Shown here piece after piece: positions 10,015-17,950 of a DNA stretch of 64,000 nucleotides (its first letter is position 1; every line of letters starts with the position of its first letter). A program made the translations under genes and the position numbers. The stretch is from Verrucomicrobiia bacterium (lineage in GTDB: Bacteria; Verrucomicrobiota; Verrucomicrobiia; Palsa-1439). The notes under the pieces were generated by a model. The model was not told the DNA's origin and made no database searches. It saw nothing but the letters and a program-made list of their open reading frames with translations. The stretch lies in contig DATLVI010000028.1 in assembly GCA_035577545.1 (NCBI GenBank), positions 81,228 through 145,227 of the forward strand, read 5' to 3'.

Positions 10015-10830
10015 CTAGGATGCCAACGGAATGGCGTTCTCGCGTGCGAGTTTGCGCAACGCATTGACCGCCACCCCAAAAAGTTCGGGCCCGCTGAAGC
10101 CGGAAGATTGTCCTGCGATCGCCAGGTGTGGTTCGAAGCTCAAAAATCCCTTATAGTCATTTGCGCAGGCATCCTTCAGAATCTCGGCAATGTGTCCATT
10201 ACCCTCGCCCGCCGGTACAACCTTGCCGCTGTCGAGGAGGGCGTCCTTAATATGGATATGCACCGTGTACGGTTTCAGGAGCGGCCAGTTGTCGAGGGGG
10301 TCTTCACCGGCCTGGACGAAGTTGGCGAAGTCGAAGGCCGCACGGAACTTGGGCGAGTCGAGGTTCTGGTGCAGGTCGAGGCATGACGCGCCAAGTTCAC
10401 CGTAGATGTGCCGCTCGTTTTCGTGAAGGAGGACCGGACGGCAGGACCGGACATAGTCGATCTTTTCTTGAAGGCGATGCAGGACTTTCGCTCGTCCGTT
10501 CGGGAAAGCTCCGTAGTAGCTAAAGATGCGAACGAACGGCGCGTCGAAGAATTCCGCGAGCTCGACGGCGAGTTTGAAACGCTCGAAATGCGGCCCGAAT
10601 GGCTCGCTCAGCTTGACCTTTCCAATAGGCGAACCGATGCCAATCACGCCCAGGCCGTTGTCCGTGAGCTTTTGCTTGATTTCTGCGCGCATCGATTTGT
10701 CGAAATCAAGGACGTTCCTGCCATCCACGCCGCGCAACTCAACGTGAGTGACACCTTGTCGTTTACACTCGGCTATCTGGACATCCAAGTCCGGCGAGAT
10801 CTCGTCGGCGAACGCGGCTAGGCCGAGCAT
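10015..10830 (-). CDS. Sugar phosphate isomerase/epimerase-type TIM-barrel protein (operon third gene)
   Basis: The 271-residue protein is of the AP-endonuclease-2/xylose-isomerase-like fold. Visible landmarks are GLAAFADEISPDLDVQIAEC at the N-terminus, VTHVELRGVDG, the metal-ligand-type strand VLLHENERHIYGE and the late strands VHIHIKDALLDSGKVVPAGEGNG and FLSFEPHLA, which supply the usual Glu/His/Asp ligands. It overlaps the upstream isomerase gene by 13 bp, so the two are translationally coupled. Members act as sugar isomerases, epimerases, 3-dehydroshikimate dehydratases or glycoside-cleaving lyases. Pairing with a Gfo/Idh/MocA dehydrogenase favours a keto-sugar or glycoside substrate (inference). 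Confidence 0.85.
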   Translation of the reverse strand: MLGLAAFADEISPDLDVQIAECKRQGVTHVELRGVDGRNVLDFDKSMRAEIKQKLTDNGLGVIGIGSPIGKVKLSEPFGPHFERFKLAVELAEFFDAPFVRIFSYYGAFPNGRAKVLHRLQEKIDYVRSCRPVLLHENERHIYGELGASCLDLHQNLDSPKFRAAFDFANFVQAGEDPLDNWPLLKPYTVHIHIKDALLDSGKVVPAGEGNGHIAEILKDACANDYKGFLSFEPHLAIAGQSSGFSGPELFGVAVNALRKLARENAIPLAS

Positions 10831-11591
10831 AGATTCTCTTTGGTGAAGACAAAACTTTGCTGGAGTGAGTCGAAGGGATCGCCGGGACAGGTGTCCTGCT
10901 CAATGCAAAACCATTCGCAGCCAGCCGCTTCTGCGGCCGCGATGATTCGCTTCCAATTCAGATTGCCGTTGCCGATCTCCGCGAAGGTCGGCTTGTTCTC
11001 GGCGTTCACGGCGTAATCTTTCATGTGCAGAATCGGCAGCCGATTTTTGAGCCGGTCGCACCATTCGACGGGATCACCGCCGCCATTCTGCACCCAATAC
11101 GTGTCCGGCTCGCCCTGCAAGTAGCGGGGGTCGGTTTCGTCGAAGAGGATTTCCAGAATGGGCTTGCCGCCCAACCGGCGGAACTCGATTTGGTGGTTGT
11201 GATAACACAACACCTGCCCTGCCTCATGGAGCACTTCGCCCGCGGCATTGAGCCGCGCCGCAAACGTTTTCACATCGGCGAGTGTGTCGAACTTGATCCC
11301 GGCAGGCCAGGCGTAGGCAGTGATTTGGCAAGCCAGTTTCTGAAGCCGCTCGACGACACGTTGCGGCTCATTCAGGATCATGTTCCCATCTTCATGTGTC
11401 GCGCAGCAGGTCAGGCCCTCGTTCTTGAGCAGGGCGACCAATTTGGTTTCCTCCATCGGGCCGAGGCCGCTGATTTGCACAGCTTCGTAACCGATCGCGC
11501 GAATTTTTTTCAGCGTCTTGGCGATTTCGGCCGGCGTCTTCGCGAAATCACGGACGGTGTACAGTTGAGCGGCAATTTGTTGAATTCTCAT
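10818..11591 (-). CDS. Sugar phosphate isomerase/epimerase-type TIM-barrel protein (operon second gene)
   Basis: The 257-residue TIM-barrel protein belongs to the same superfamily as its downstream neighbour but is only distantly similar. N-terminal IAAQLYTVRDF is typical of the family, followed by GYEAVQISGLGP, the ligand strand LCYHNHQIEF, LPILHMKDYAV and CEWFCIEQD, which places Glu, His, Asp and Glu as probable divalent-metal ligands. It overlaps the Gfo/Idh/MocA gene by 4 bp (ATGA) and the next gene by 13 bp. Two dissimilar barrels in one operon suggest two consecutive steps or a heteromeric enzyme. The exact reaction is not deducible from sequence. Confidence 0.87.
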   Translation of the reverse strand: MRIQQIAAQLYTVRDFAKTPAEIAKTLKKIRAIGYEAVQISGLGPMEETKLVALLKNEGLTCCATHEDGNMILNEPQRVVERLQKLACQITAYAWPAGIKFDTLADVKTFAARLNAAGEVLHEAGQVLCYHNHQIEFRRLGGKPILEILFDETDPRYLQGEPDTYWVQNGGGDPVEWCDRLKNRLPILHMKDYAVNAENKPTFAEIGNGNLNWKRIIAAAEAAGCEWFCIEQDTCPGDPFDSLQQSFVFTKENLCSA

Positions 11592-12748
11592 CGTTTGTAG
11601 GAGGCGGCCAGATCGTCGGTGATCACGCCGGGAGGGCGTTTGGCTCCCCGCTTGAATCGTGAGGTGTCGATCTTGCCTTGCAAAAATTCTTCGTAGGCGG
11701 CGGCGTCCAGTGGCAGTTCAATGGTCTGGTTTTGGGCCGAAGAAAGCACGATGGCGTTGGCCAGTTCGACCGAATGAATTCCCTCGGGTGCCGGCGCGAT
11801 GAGTGGTTGGCCATCGAGAATGGCATCGACGAAATTCTGCAGCACCTCGACGTGTTGGCCGCCACGGTCGGGGAAAGTAAACTTGAACTCCCTGGTCGCT
11901 GGAGCCGCAAAAGGTTTGGTTGCGGCGCGGCTGAACTCGCCCATCGGCGTTTCATTCCGGGTGAAGCTGAGCACATCGTTCTCAAACACCAGTCGCCCGT
12001 TTTCGGCGGCGACCTCGAGCCGGTTTGTGCCGGGGGCCTCGCCTGTGGACGTGATAAATACGGCGGTCGCGCCGTCGGCGTATTCGAAGCACGCGGTCAC
12101 ATCGTCTTCCACCTCGATGTCGTGATAGCGACCGAGTCCGCAGAATCCGCGCACGCGCTTCGGCATCCCGAAGAACCACTGGAAAAGATCGAGATTGTGG
12201 GGGCACTGGTTGAGCAGCACACCGCCCCCCTCGCCGGCCCAGGTCGCACGCCAACTACCGAGCTTGTAATACGCCTCGGGGCGAAACCAGTTAGTGATGA
12301 TCCAGTTGATCCGGCGAATCTGACCGAGTTCGCCAGCCTGGATAAGTTCACGAATTTTCTTGTAGCAAGGGTCGGTGCGCTGTTGAAACATGATGGCGAA
12401 GATAAGTTTCGGGTCTTTCCGCGCGGCGATAAGCCGTTCGCAGTCGGCCTTCTGGACGGAGATCGGTTTCTCCACCAATACATGTAGGCCGGCCTGCAAG
12501 GCGTCGATGCCGCTGACGGTATGGTCGAAGTGCGGTGTGGCAATGAGCACGGCATCGACGGCACCGGAACGAATCAGTTCGTTACTGCGAGTGAAGCCTT
12601 TGGCCTGCGGGAAGCGCGCGACTTTTTCCGGGGCTGGATCGCATACGGCGGCGACTTCACAACGGTTGATCTTGCCGGACATGATGTTATCGGCATGTCC
12701 CACGCCCATATTGCCGAGGCCAATGATTCCCAAGCGAACGGATTTCAT
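11588..12748 (-). CDS. Gfo/Idh/MocA family oxidoreductase (operon first gene)
   Basis: The 386-residue NAD(P)-dependent sugar dehydrogenase has an N-terminal Rossmann motif (RLGIIGLGNMGVGHAD), the family signature LVEKPISVQKADCE with its active-site Lys, and the C-terminal alpha/beta domain (WIITNWFRPEAYYKLGSWRA, GGGVLLNQCPHNLDLFQWF). The NQCPHNLD stretch carries the usual catalytic-position His. It is first in a three-gene operon with two TIM-barrel isomerases. Known relatives oxidise inositol, scyllo-inositol or glucosides to 3-keto derivatives. The start at 12748 is the only ATG before the Rossmann motif; a small perfect hairpin sits just upstream. Confidence 0.9.
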   Translation of the reverse strand: MKSVRLGIIGLGNMGVGHADNIMSGKINRCEVAAVCDPAPEKVARFPQAKGFTRSNELIRSGAVDAVLIATPHFDHTVSGIDALQAGLHVLVEKPISVQKADCERLIAARKDPKLIFAIMFQQRTDPCYKKIRELIQAGELGQIRRINWIITNWFRPEAYYKLGSWRATWAGEGGGVLLNQCPHNLDLFQWFFGMPKRVRGFCGLGRYHDIEVEDDVTACFEYADGATAVFITSTGEAPGTNRLEVAAENGRLVFENDVLSFTRNETPMGEFSRAATKPFAAPATREFKFTFPDRGGQHVEVLQNFVDAILDGQPLIAPAPEGIHSVELANAIVLSSAQNQTIELPLDAAAYEEFLQGKIDTSRFKRGAKRPPGVITDDLAASYKR

Positions 12749-12752
12749 AAAA

Positions 12753-12766
12753 CTCGCTATTGCGAG
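12753..12766 (-). promoter_or_regulatory. Perfect 5-bp hairpin just upstream of the Gfo/Idh/MocA start
   Basis: CTCGC and GCGAG arms (12753-12757 and 12762-12766) are separated by a 4-base loop and end 4 bases before the ATG at 12748. They occupy the place where a ribosome binding site should be; the nearest GAGG lies about 20 bases upstream of the start. It could be an operator half-site pair or a translational hairpin, or chance. Confidence 0.3.
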
Positions 12767-12944
12767 CCTCTTTCATCCTATGCCACCAGCGGCACGTCAA
12801 GCGCGTTTTCCCAGCAAAGGCCTGGCGAATATGGTTGACAGTATCCCGCCATTCTGCAATCATTTGCATTGAAGCGAGTGTTTTCAGCTAAACCAGCAGT
12901 GGGATGAGGCACATGGGAGCTATTTGTCTTAACAACGAAGCGAT

Positions 12945-12961
12945 TTGGCCTGTCTCCTGCC
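12945..12961 (+). promoter_or_regulatory. Candidate sigma-54 (-24/-12) promoter for the small PEP-CTERM gene
   Basis: TTGGCC...CTGCC has the invariant GG and GC separated by exactly ten bases and keeps the TGGC part of the consensus TGGCAC-N5-TTGC; the -12 half is CTGC instead of TTGC. It lies about 155 bp upstream of the PEP-CTERM start. RpoN control of PEP-CTERM genes is known in floc-forming proteobacteria, which makes the match worth recording, but a chance hit is quite possible. Confidence 0.3.
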
Positions 12962-13007
12962 GGTCAATTATCATCCTGAAAGGAGGCCAAAGAGCTTGAG
13001 TGGTCGA

Positions 13008-13071
13008 AGGCGTATCCTACTACGGATGCGGTGGTTATAACAGAAACTTGTTCAGCGGTTGCGAGCCGCTG
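13008..13071 (+). promoter_or_regulatory. Two successive hairpins in the long leader of the small PEP-CTERM gene
   Basis: The first stem pairs CGTATCC with GGATGCG (7 bp with one G-T pair, 6-base loop, about 13010-13029). The second pairs CAGCGG (13053-13058) with CCGCTG (13066-13071) around a 7-base loop. They are followed by an AG-rich stretch with GGTGAGG before the ATG at 13118. The rest of 12767-13117 shows no gene. No known riboswitch consensus could be matched by eye. Confidence 0.4.
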
Positions 13072-13117
13072 ACGGGATAGTGAAAAACAAAAAGAGGCGA
13101 AAGGTGAGGGTAGCAAA

Positions 13118-13768
13118 ATGAATGGGATCAGTAAATTCATCGGAAGTTCAGTATGCGCGGTGGCGTTTCTGTTTGCCGTGGGCGAAGTGTCGGCGGCAAA
13201 CCTTATCGCGAACCCCGGCTTTGAAACCGGAACTACGGCGAGTTGGTTGACATTGGGTACGGGCGTAGGGGCCACCATTACGGTCCAGACTCCGGATAAC
13301 GGTCCTTCGGCAGCCGGATCGTTTAATGCGTACATGACCAATTCGATTGCAGCCAACAACCTGGCGCTGCAGCAGAGCACGCCGAACGGCAGCGCGGTCC
13401 CCGGATTGGTGAACTATTCGTTCGATCTGAAGTTTGGTAGTTCGCTTAACGGCGGAGTCTTCTTCGTTCATATATGGGACGTAAACTCGGTTGGCGGAGT
13501 TATCGATCAAGGCCCCGGACTGCTTCAGCCTAACGTTGCCAACGACGGCAATTGGCACACGTTCGCTGGTTCGTTCACGGCTCCGGCGACTGTGAATCAT
13601 CTGGAAATCGAGTTCGATTGCACGACGGGAGCAGCGGCTGGCAGTGCGGAATCAATGCACGTCGACAATGTGTCGCTCACCCAGGCGGTACCCGAACCGA
13701 CGACCGTGACGCTGGTCGGTCTTGGATTGTTTGGCGCCGTTGCGTTCGGACGCAAGCGCAAGTCGTAA
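13118..13768 (+). CDS. Secreted PEP-CTERM protein with carbohydrate-binding-like domain
   Basis: The 216-residue protein has a signal peptide (hydrophobic SVCAVAFLFAVGEVSA, cleavage near residue 27), then NLIANPGFETG, the start typical of CBM4/9-like jelly-roll domains, and a C-terminal PEP-CTERM signal (VPEPTTVTLVGLGLFGAVAF followed by GRKRKS). It would be exported by Sec, then sorted and cleaved by an exosortase that is not encoded here, and placed at the surface or in the matrix. A good GGTGAGG ribosome binding site precedes the ATG. The gene stands alone, with its own leader and a downstream hairpin, so it is probably monocistronic. The ligand is unknown. Confidence 0.9.
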   Translation: MNGISKFIGSSVCAVAFLFAVGEVSAANLIANPGFETGTTASWLTLGTGVGATITVQTPDNGPSAAGSFNAYMTNSIAANNLALQQSTPNGSAVPGLVNYSFDLKFGSSLNGGVFFVHIWDVNSVGGVIDQGPGLLQPNVANDGNWHTFAGSFTAPATVNHLEIEFDCTTGAAAGSAESMHVDNVSLTQAVPEPTTVTLVGLGLFGAVAFGRKRKS

Positions 13769-13783
13769 TTCAAGCTTTTGTGT

Positions 13784-13814
13784 GGGAGGGCCCAGCCGCG
13801 CGGCGGGCTCTCCC
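13784..13814 (+). terminator. Strong GC hairpin downstream of the PEP-CTERM gene
   Basis: The 5' arm from GGGAGGGCCC pairs with the 3' arm ending GGGCTCTCCC. This gives a stem of about 14 pairs with one mismatch and one bulge, starting 16 bases after the stop codon. There is no U-tract, so it may act as a Rho-dependent end or mRNA 3' stabiliser rather than a classical intrinsic terminator. Confidence 0.55.
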
Positions 13815-13911
13815 AACATTGGCCCACTGTTGAATGGCATACGTCCACCTAAATCGTGGACGTTTTTCATGCTCACATTGCAACAGCACAATTCTTATCT
13901 GAATCCAGTGC

Positions 13912-14886
13912 ATGATTAGTTCACTGGCGACCCGTCGCTTGGGAAAATCCGGGATTGAGATCTCCGTCATCGGAACCGGCTTGTGGGCAGTCGGCGGAGG
14001 TTGGGGACCGGTAGATGACCAGCAGGCACTCGGCGCCATTGACGCCTCACTGGAAGCCGGTATCAACTTTTTCGACACCGCCGACGTCTATGGCAATGGC
14101 CACAGTGAGGAATTGCTTGGCAAAGCCATGCGGGGGCGGCGGGAGCGATTTGTGGTGGCAACCAAGATCGGTTGGGCCGGCTATGACGGCAAGAACAACC
14201 GCTCTCAGTACGATAGCGTGGACAAACTGATCGCGGGTGTCGAGGGGAGCCTGCGCCGGTTACAGACGGACCGCATCGATCTGATCCAGAACCATATTTT
14301 CTATCGCGAGCCGAACACGGACATCTTTATCGAGGGCTTCCAGCGGCTGCAGCGCGACGGAAAGGTGCGCGCCTACGGCCTAAGCTCGAGCGATTTCGCT
14401 TTCATCAAGGAGTTCAACCGCAATAGCCAGTGCGCGACGTTGCAGATTGACTACAGCCTCCTTAATCGAACGCCGGAGAGCGAGATTTTCCCGTATTGCC
14501 AGACGAGCAACATCGCCGTGATTGTTCGCGGAGCCCTGGCGATGGGCATTCTCGCGGGTAAATTCACTTCCGAGACGCGATTCTCCGAGGGTGACTTTCG
14601 TCGCAACTGGCACGAAAACCCTGATGAGCGACGCGTATTCCTGGAAGACCTCGACAAGGTCGAACGCCTGCGCTCGCTCGCGAACGGTCGCACGTTGTCC
14701 CAACTCGCGCTGCGTTTTGTCGTTGATCACCCCGCCGTAGCGACGGTCATCCCCGGCGCGCGTTCGCCCAAGCAGGCGCGCGAGAATGTGAAGGCGGGTC
14801 TCCTGCCCGCACTCACGCCGGCGGAACGTCAGCAAATCGATTCCGTTACTCCACCGGGAGGCGGCCGCAAGATCTGGCCAGCGTAA
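13912..14886 (+). CDS. Aldo/keto reductase
   Basis: The 324-residue protein is a canonical aldo/keto reductase. It has the N-terminal TRRLGKSGIEISVIGTGLWA, FFDTADVYGNGHSEELLG with the catalytic Asp and Tyr, VVATKIGW with the catalytic Lys, RIDLIQNHIF with the tetrad-position His, and the C-terminal nucleotide-binding signature VIPGARSPKQARENVKA. Length matches the family. It is followed after 11 bp by a secreted pectate-lyase-like gene and could reduce an aldose or uronate released by it (inference). The start at 13912 is an ATG without a strong ribosome binding site; it leaves almost no extra N-terminus. Confidence 0.88.
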   Translation: MISSLATRRLGKSGIEISVIGTGLWAVGGGWGPVDDQQALGAIDASLEAGINFFDTADVYGNGHSEELLGKAMRGRRERFVVATKIGWAGYDGKNNRSQYDSVDKLIAGVEGSLRRLQTDRIDLIQNHIFYREPNTDIFIEGFQRLQRDGKVRAYGLSSSDFAFIKEFNRNSQCATLQIDYSLLNRTPESEIFPYCQTSNIAVIVRGALAMGILAGKFTSETRFSEGDFRRNWHENPDERRVFLEDLDKVERLRSLANGRTLSQLALRFVVDHPAVATVIPGARSPKQARENVKAGLLPALTPAERQQIDSVTPPGGGRKIWPA

Positions 14887-14897
14887 ACCTCCCGATC

Positions 14898-17807
14898 ATG
14901 AATCCGAAACGTATTGCGTTGATTTTTTCCACAATTTTGGTCGCGATCCCCATGCATGCGGCTTCCTATTACCCAACCCGACTGGACGACCCCAAAGCGG
15001 CTTATTTCACGCGGGAGAACTTCCCGGTGCATGCCGATGGCATCGCGGACGACGCCGACGCCTTGCAGCAGGCCATCGACCGTGTCCAGGAAACGGCCCA
15101 CCAGGGCATCGTCTTCATTCCCGAGGGGCAATATCGCCTCGGCAAGACCGTTCATGTCTGGAATGGCATCCGCCTCATCGGGTATGGCAGTCGCCGGCCC
15201 GTCATTATTCTTGGCGAGAATACCCCCGGCTTTCAGGAGGGCGATGGCAAGTATCTGGTGCATTTCGTGAGCGACCGGCCGAAAGAGGACCTGCCCATCC
15301 GCGATGCCAACCCGGGCACGTTCTACACCGGGATGAGCAATATCGACATTGAGATTCGGGACGGCAACCCGGCCGCCGTGGGTATCCGCTTTCACGTGGC
15401 GCAGCACTCCTACCTTGCGCATATCGACTTTCGCATCGGCTCGGGCCGGGCGGGCATCGAGGAAGTGGGCAACGAAGCAGAAGACTTGCATTTCTTTGGA
15501 GGTGAGTTCGGCATCACAATGCACAAACCCTCACCCAGCTGGCCGTTCCTGCTGATCGACTCCTCGTTTGAAGGCCAGCGCAAAGCAGCCATTGAGACCG
15601 AGGAAGGCGGGCTCACCATCATTCGCAACCAGTTCAAAAGCGTGCCCACCGCTATCGCCGTCCGCGAAGACCGCGCCGAGGAACTCTGGATGAAGGATTC
15701 GCGCCTGGAAGACGTTACGGGTCCAGCGCTGATCATTAGCGACGAGCACAACGCACGGACCGAGATCAACCTCGAGAATGTCATCTGCGCGCGCGTCCCG
15801 GTTCTCGCTAGCTTCCGTGAAAGCGGGAAGACAATTGTGGGCACCGGCTCGGTGTATCAGGTCAAGGTATTCACGCACGGCCTGCACATCGCCGATCTTG
15901 GCGCCACGCCGGAAATCAAAACCACTTGTGAGACTGTCCCATTGCCGTCGCTACCGCCACCGGTCAAGTCAGACATCCCCGCACTGCCTCCCGCCGACAC
16001 GTGGGCCAATATCCGGGCGCTCGGCGCCAAGGGCGACGGACAGACAGATGACACAACGGCATTCAAGGAAGCCATCGCCAAACATCGCGCGATTTACCTG
16101 CCGTCGGGCCGTTATCGCGTGACCGATACGCTCACGCTCAATCCGGATACTGTCCTCGTCGGCCTGCATCCGTTCGCGACACAACTTGTGCTCACGGATT
16201 CCACACCCGCGTTCGTGGGCCTTGGCGGGCCCAAACCGTTGCTCGAAACTCCCAAAGGTGGATCCAATATTGTCACCGGCATCGGCTTGGACACGGGGAT
16301 CAACAGTCGCGCGGTGGCCGCCAAGTGGATGGCCGGGAAGGATTCGTTGATGAATGATGTCCGTTTCCTCGGTGGCCATGGTATGTACAATCCCGACGGC
16401 ACACGCCTGGTAGTTTACAACAATAACCGTACCGGCGATCCCGACGCGGCGCGACGATGGGATTCCCAGTACTGGAGCCTTTGGATTACCGACGGCGGCG
16501 GCGGAACTTTTAAGGACATCTGGACGCCGAACTCATTCGCCCAGGCTGGCGTCTACATTTCTGATACCGTGACCGAAGGCCGTATCTATGCGATGTCCAG
16601 CGAGCACCACGTCCGCAACGAGGTGAAGTTGCGCAATGTCTCCAACTGGCAGATCTACGCCCTGCAAATGGAAGAGGAGCGCGGGGAAGGCCCCAACTGC
16701 CTGCCTGTGGACATCGACAACTCGAAGAATATCACGTTCGCCAATCTCTACCTCTACCGCGTTGCCAGCAACGCTCCATTCCCGTATGCGGTGAAACTCA
16801 CCTCCTCCCGCGACATTCGCTTTCGCAACGTTCACGTTTACAGCCCCGGCAAGTTCACATTCGACAACACCATTTTCGACCAAACTCACAACGTGGAAAC
16901 TCGTTCGCGAGAGATCGCATCCCTGAACATTTCCGGCAATCCGCCTCAAACTCCACCGACACATGAGTCACTAGTTCTGGCACCCGGGGCGAAGGTCGAG
17001 AAACTTGCCGGTGGGTTTAATAATATCGACGGAGCCACAGTCGATGCCGCGGGAAATGTTTATTTCATTGATGCGCGTTTTCAGCGCATCTACCGGTGGG
17101 CGCCGGAAAGTCATGCCGTGACGCTTCTCCGCGACAGCCCGCTGGAACCGGTTGGGTTGGTGTTCGACAAGTCTGGCAATCTTCTGGTCGTGACACGCCT
17201 AGGCCAGGTGTATGCGTTTCAGCCGGGTGGCCATGAGGACGAGATCACCGTTCTCCAGCCCGTGGCTGCGGCTCCGCGTCCTGGGCTTGTGCCGGTTCTG
17301 CCGATTAGCCGCTGGCGCGATGCGCACGACTTCATAAAGGTCAACACCCAGCCGGCGCCACTGCACTATCTCTCGCCCGACGGCACCACCTTCATCCCGT
17401 CCGTGGAAGATCCACGGAACTCCCGCCCGACGAGAGTCTTCTTTTCAACGACCGATTTGACCCGGGCGTACGGATTGGCCGCGGCCCCGACGAATCAGCC
17501 CTTTTACGTAGCTGACGAGTTTGGACAGAAGACGTGGGCTTTCAGCGTGCTGCCCGATGGCACGCTTGCCAACGCCAGGCTTTTTGCCGAGGAGGGCGAG
17601 GCTGGCATCACAACCGACACCGATGGAAATGTTTATGTCGCAGCCGGCAACGTCTTCGTCTTCGACCGGTCAGGCAAGCAGGTCGACTTGATTGAAGTGC
17701 CGGAACGTCCGACCAGTCTCGTGTTCGGCGGCAAAGATCGACGAACTCTTTTTATCACAGCGCGCAGCTCGCTTTATGAGGTACGGACCAGATTCAAAGG
17801 TCCGTAA
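14898..17807 (+). CDS. Secreted pectate-lyase-superfamily protein fused to a C-terminal beta-propeller
   Basis: The 969-residue protein begins with a signal peptide (IALIFSTILVAIPMHA, cleavage near residue 22). Residues about 30-350 form a first right-handed beta-helix of the Pectate_lyase_3/GH55-like type (NFPVHADGIADDADALQQAID, IVFIPEGQYRLGKTVHVW). Residues about 365-690 form a second (WANIRALGAKGDGQTDDT, AIYLPSGRYRVTDTLTL). Residues about 700-969 resemble an SMP-30/NHL propeller (GATVDAAGNVYFIDARFQRIYRW, GITTDTDGNVYVAAGN). The first two parts indicate binding or cleavage of pectin-like or beta-glucan chains; the propeller recalls gluconolactonases. Catalytic residues could not be assigned with confidence. 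An 8-bp inverted repeat spans the end of the gene. Confidence 0.82.
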   Translation: MNPKRIALIFSTILVAIPMHAASYYPTRLDDPKAAYFTRENFPVHADGIADDADALQQAIDRVQETAHQGIVFIPEGQYRLGKTVHVWNGIRLIGYGSRRPVIILGENTPGFQEGDGKYLVHFVSDRPKEDLPIRDANPGTFYTGMSNIDIEIRDGNPAAVGIRFHVAQHSYLAHIDFRIGSGRAGIEEVGNEAEDLHFFGGEFGITMHKPSPSWPFLLIDSSFEGQRKAAIETEEGGLTIIRNQFKSVPTAIAVREDRAEELWMKDSRLEDVTGPALIISDEHNARTEINLENVICARVPVLASFRESGKTIVGTGSVYQVKVFTHGLHIADLGATPEIKTTCETVPLPSLPPPVKSDIPALPPADTWANIRALGAKGDGQTDDTTAFKEAIAKHRAIYLPSGRYRVTDTLTLNPDTVLVGLHPFATQLVLTDSTPAFVGLGGPKPLLETPKGGSNIVTGIGLDTGINSRAVAAKWMAGKDSLMNDVRFLGGHGMYNPDGTRLVVYNNNRTGDPDAARRWDSQYWSLWITDGGGGTFKDIWTPNSFAQAGVYISDTVTEGRIYAMSSEHHVRNEVKLRNVSNWQIYALQMEEERGEGPNCLPVDIDNSKNITFANLYLYRVASNAPFPYAVKLTSSRDIRFRNVHVYSPGKFTFDNTIFDQTHNVETRSREIASLNISGNPPQTPPTHESLVLAPGAKVEKLAGGFNNIDGATVDAAGNVYFIDARFQRIYRWAPESHAVTLLRDSPLEPVGLVFDKSGNLLVVTRLGQVYAFQPGGHEDEITVLQPVAAAPRPGLVPVLPISRWRDAHDFIKVNTQPAPLHYLSPDGTTFIPSVEDPRNSRPTRVFFSTTDLTRAYGLAAAPTNQPFYVADEFGQKTWAFSVLPDGTLANARLFAEEGEAGITTDTDGNVYVAAGNVFVFDRSGKQVDLIEVPERPTSLVFGGKDRRTLFITARSSLYEVRTRFKGP
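17782..17806 (+). terminator. Perfect 8-bp inverted repeat overlapping the stop of the pectate-lyase gene
   Basis: TACGGACC (17782-17789) and GGTCCGTA (17799-17806) pair around a 9-base loop, and the right arm overlaps the TAA stop. An A-run rather than a T-run follows on the plus strand, so this is a 3'-end hairpin candidate, not a textbook intrinsic terminator. Confidence 0.4.
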
Positions 17808-17950
17808 AAAACTTCGGAAAGCTTTCGTGTCCAGTGATATAGTATTCCGTTGACGGGACGGGATTGATGTGTTGAATCGATTAGACTTGCCTTATGAATC
17901 GCTTGTTTATTACAATCGTTTGCATAGTGGGAATTTCGAGGGTTTATGTA

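Noticed and set aside
10003..12840. Plus-strand frames opposite the sugar operon, up to 269 residues
   Set aside because: They are mirror frames of well-supported minus-strand genes and show no domain motifs.
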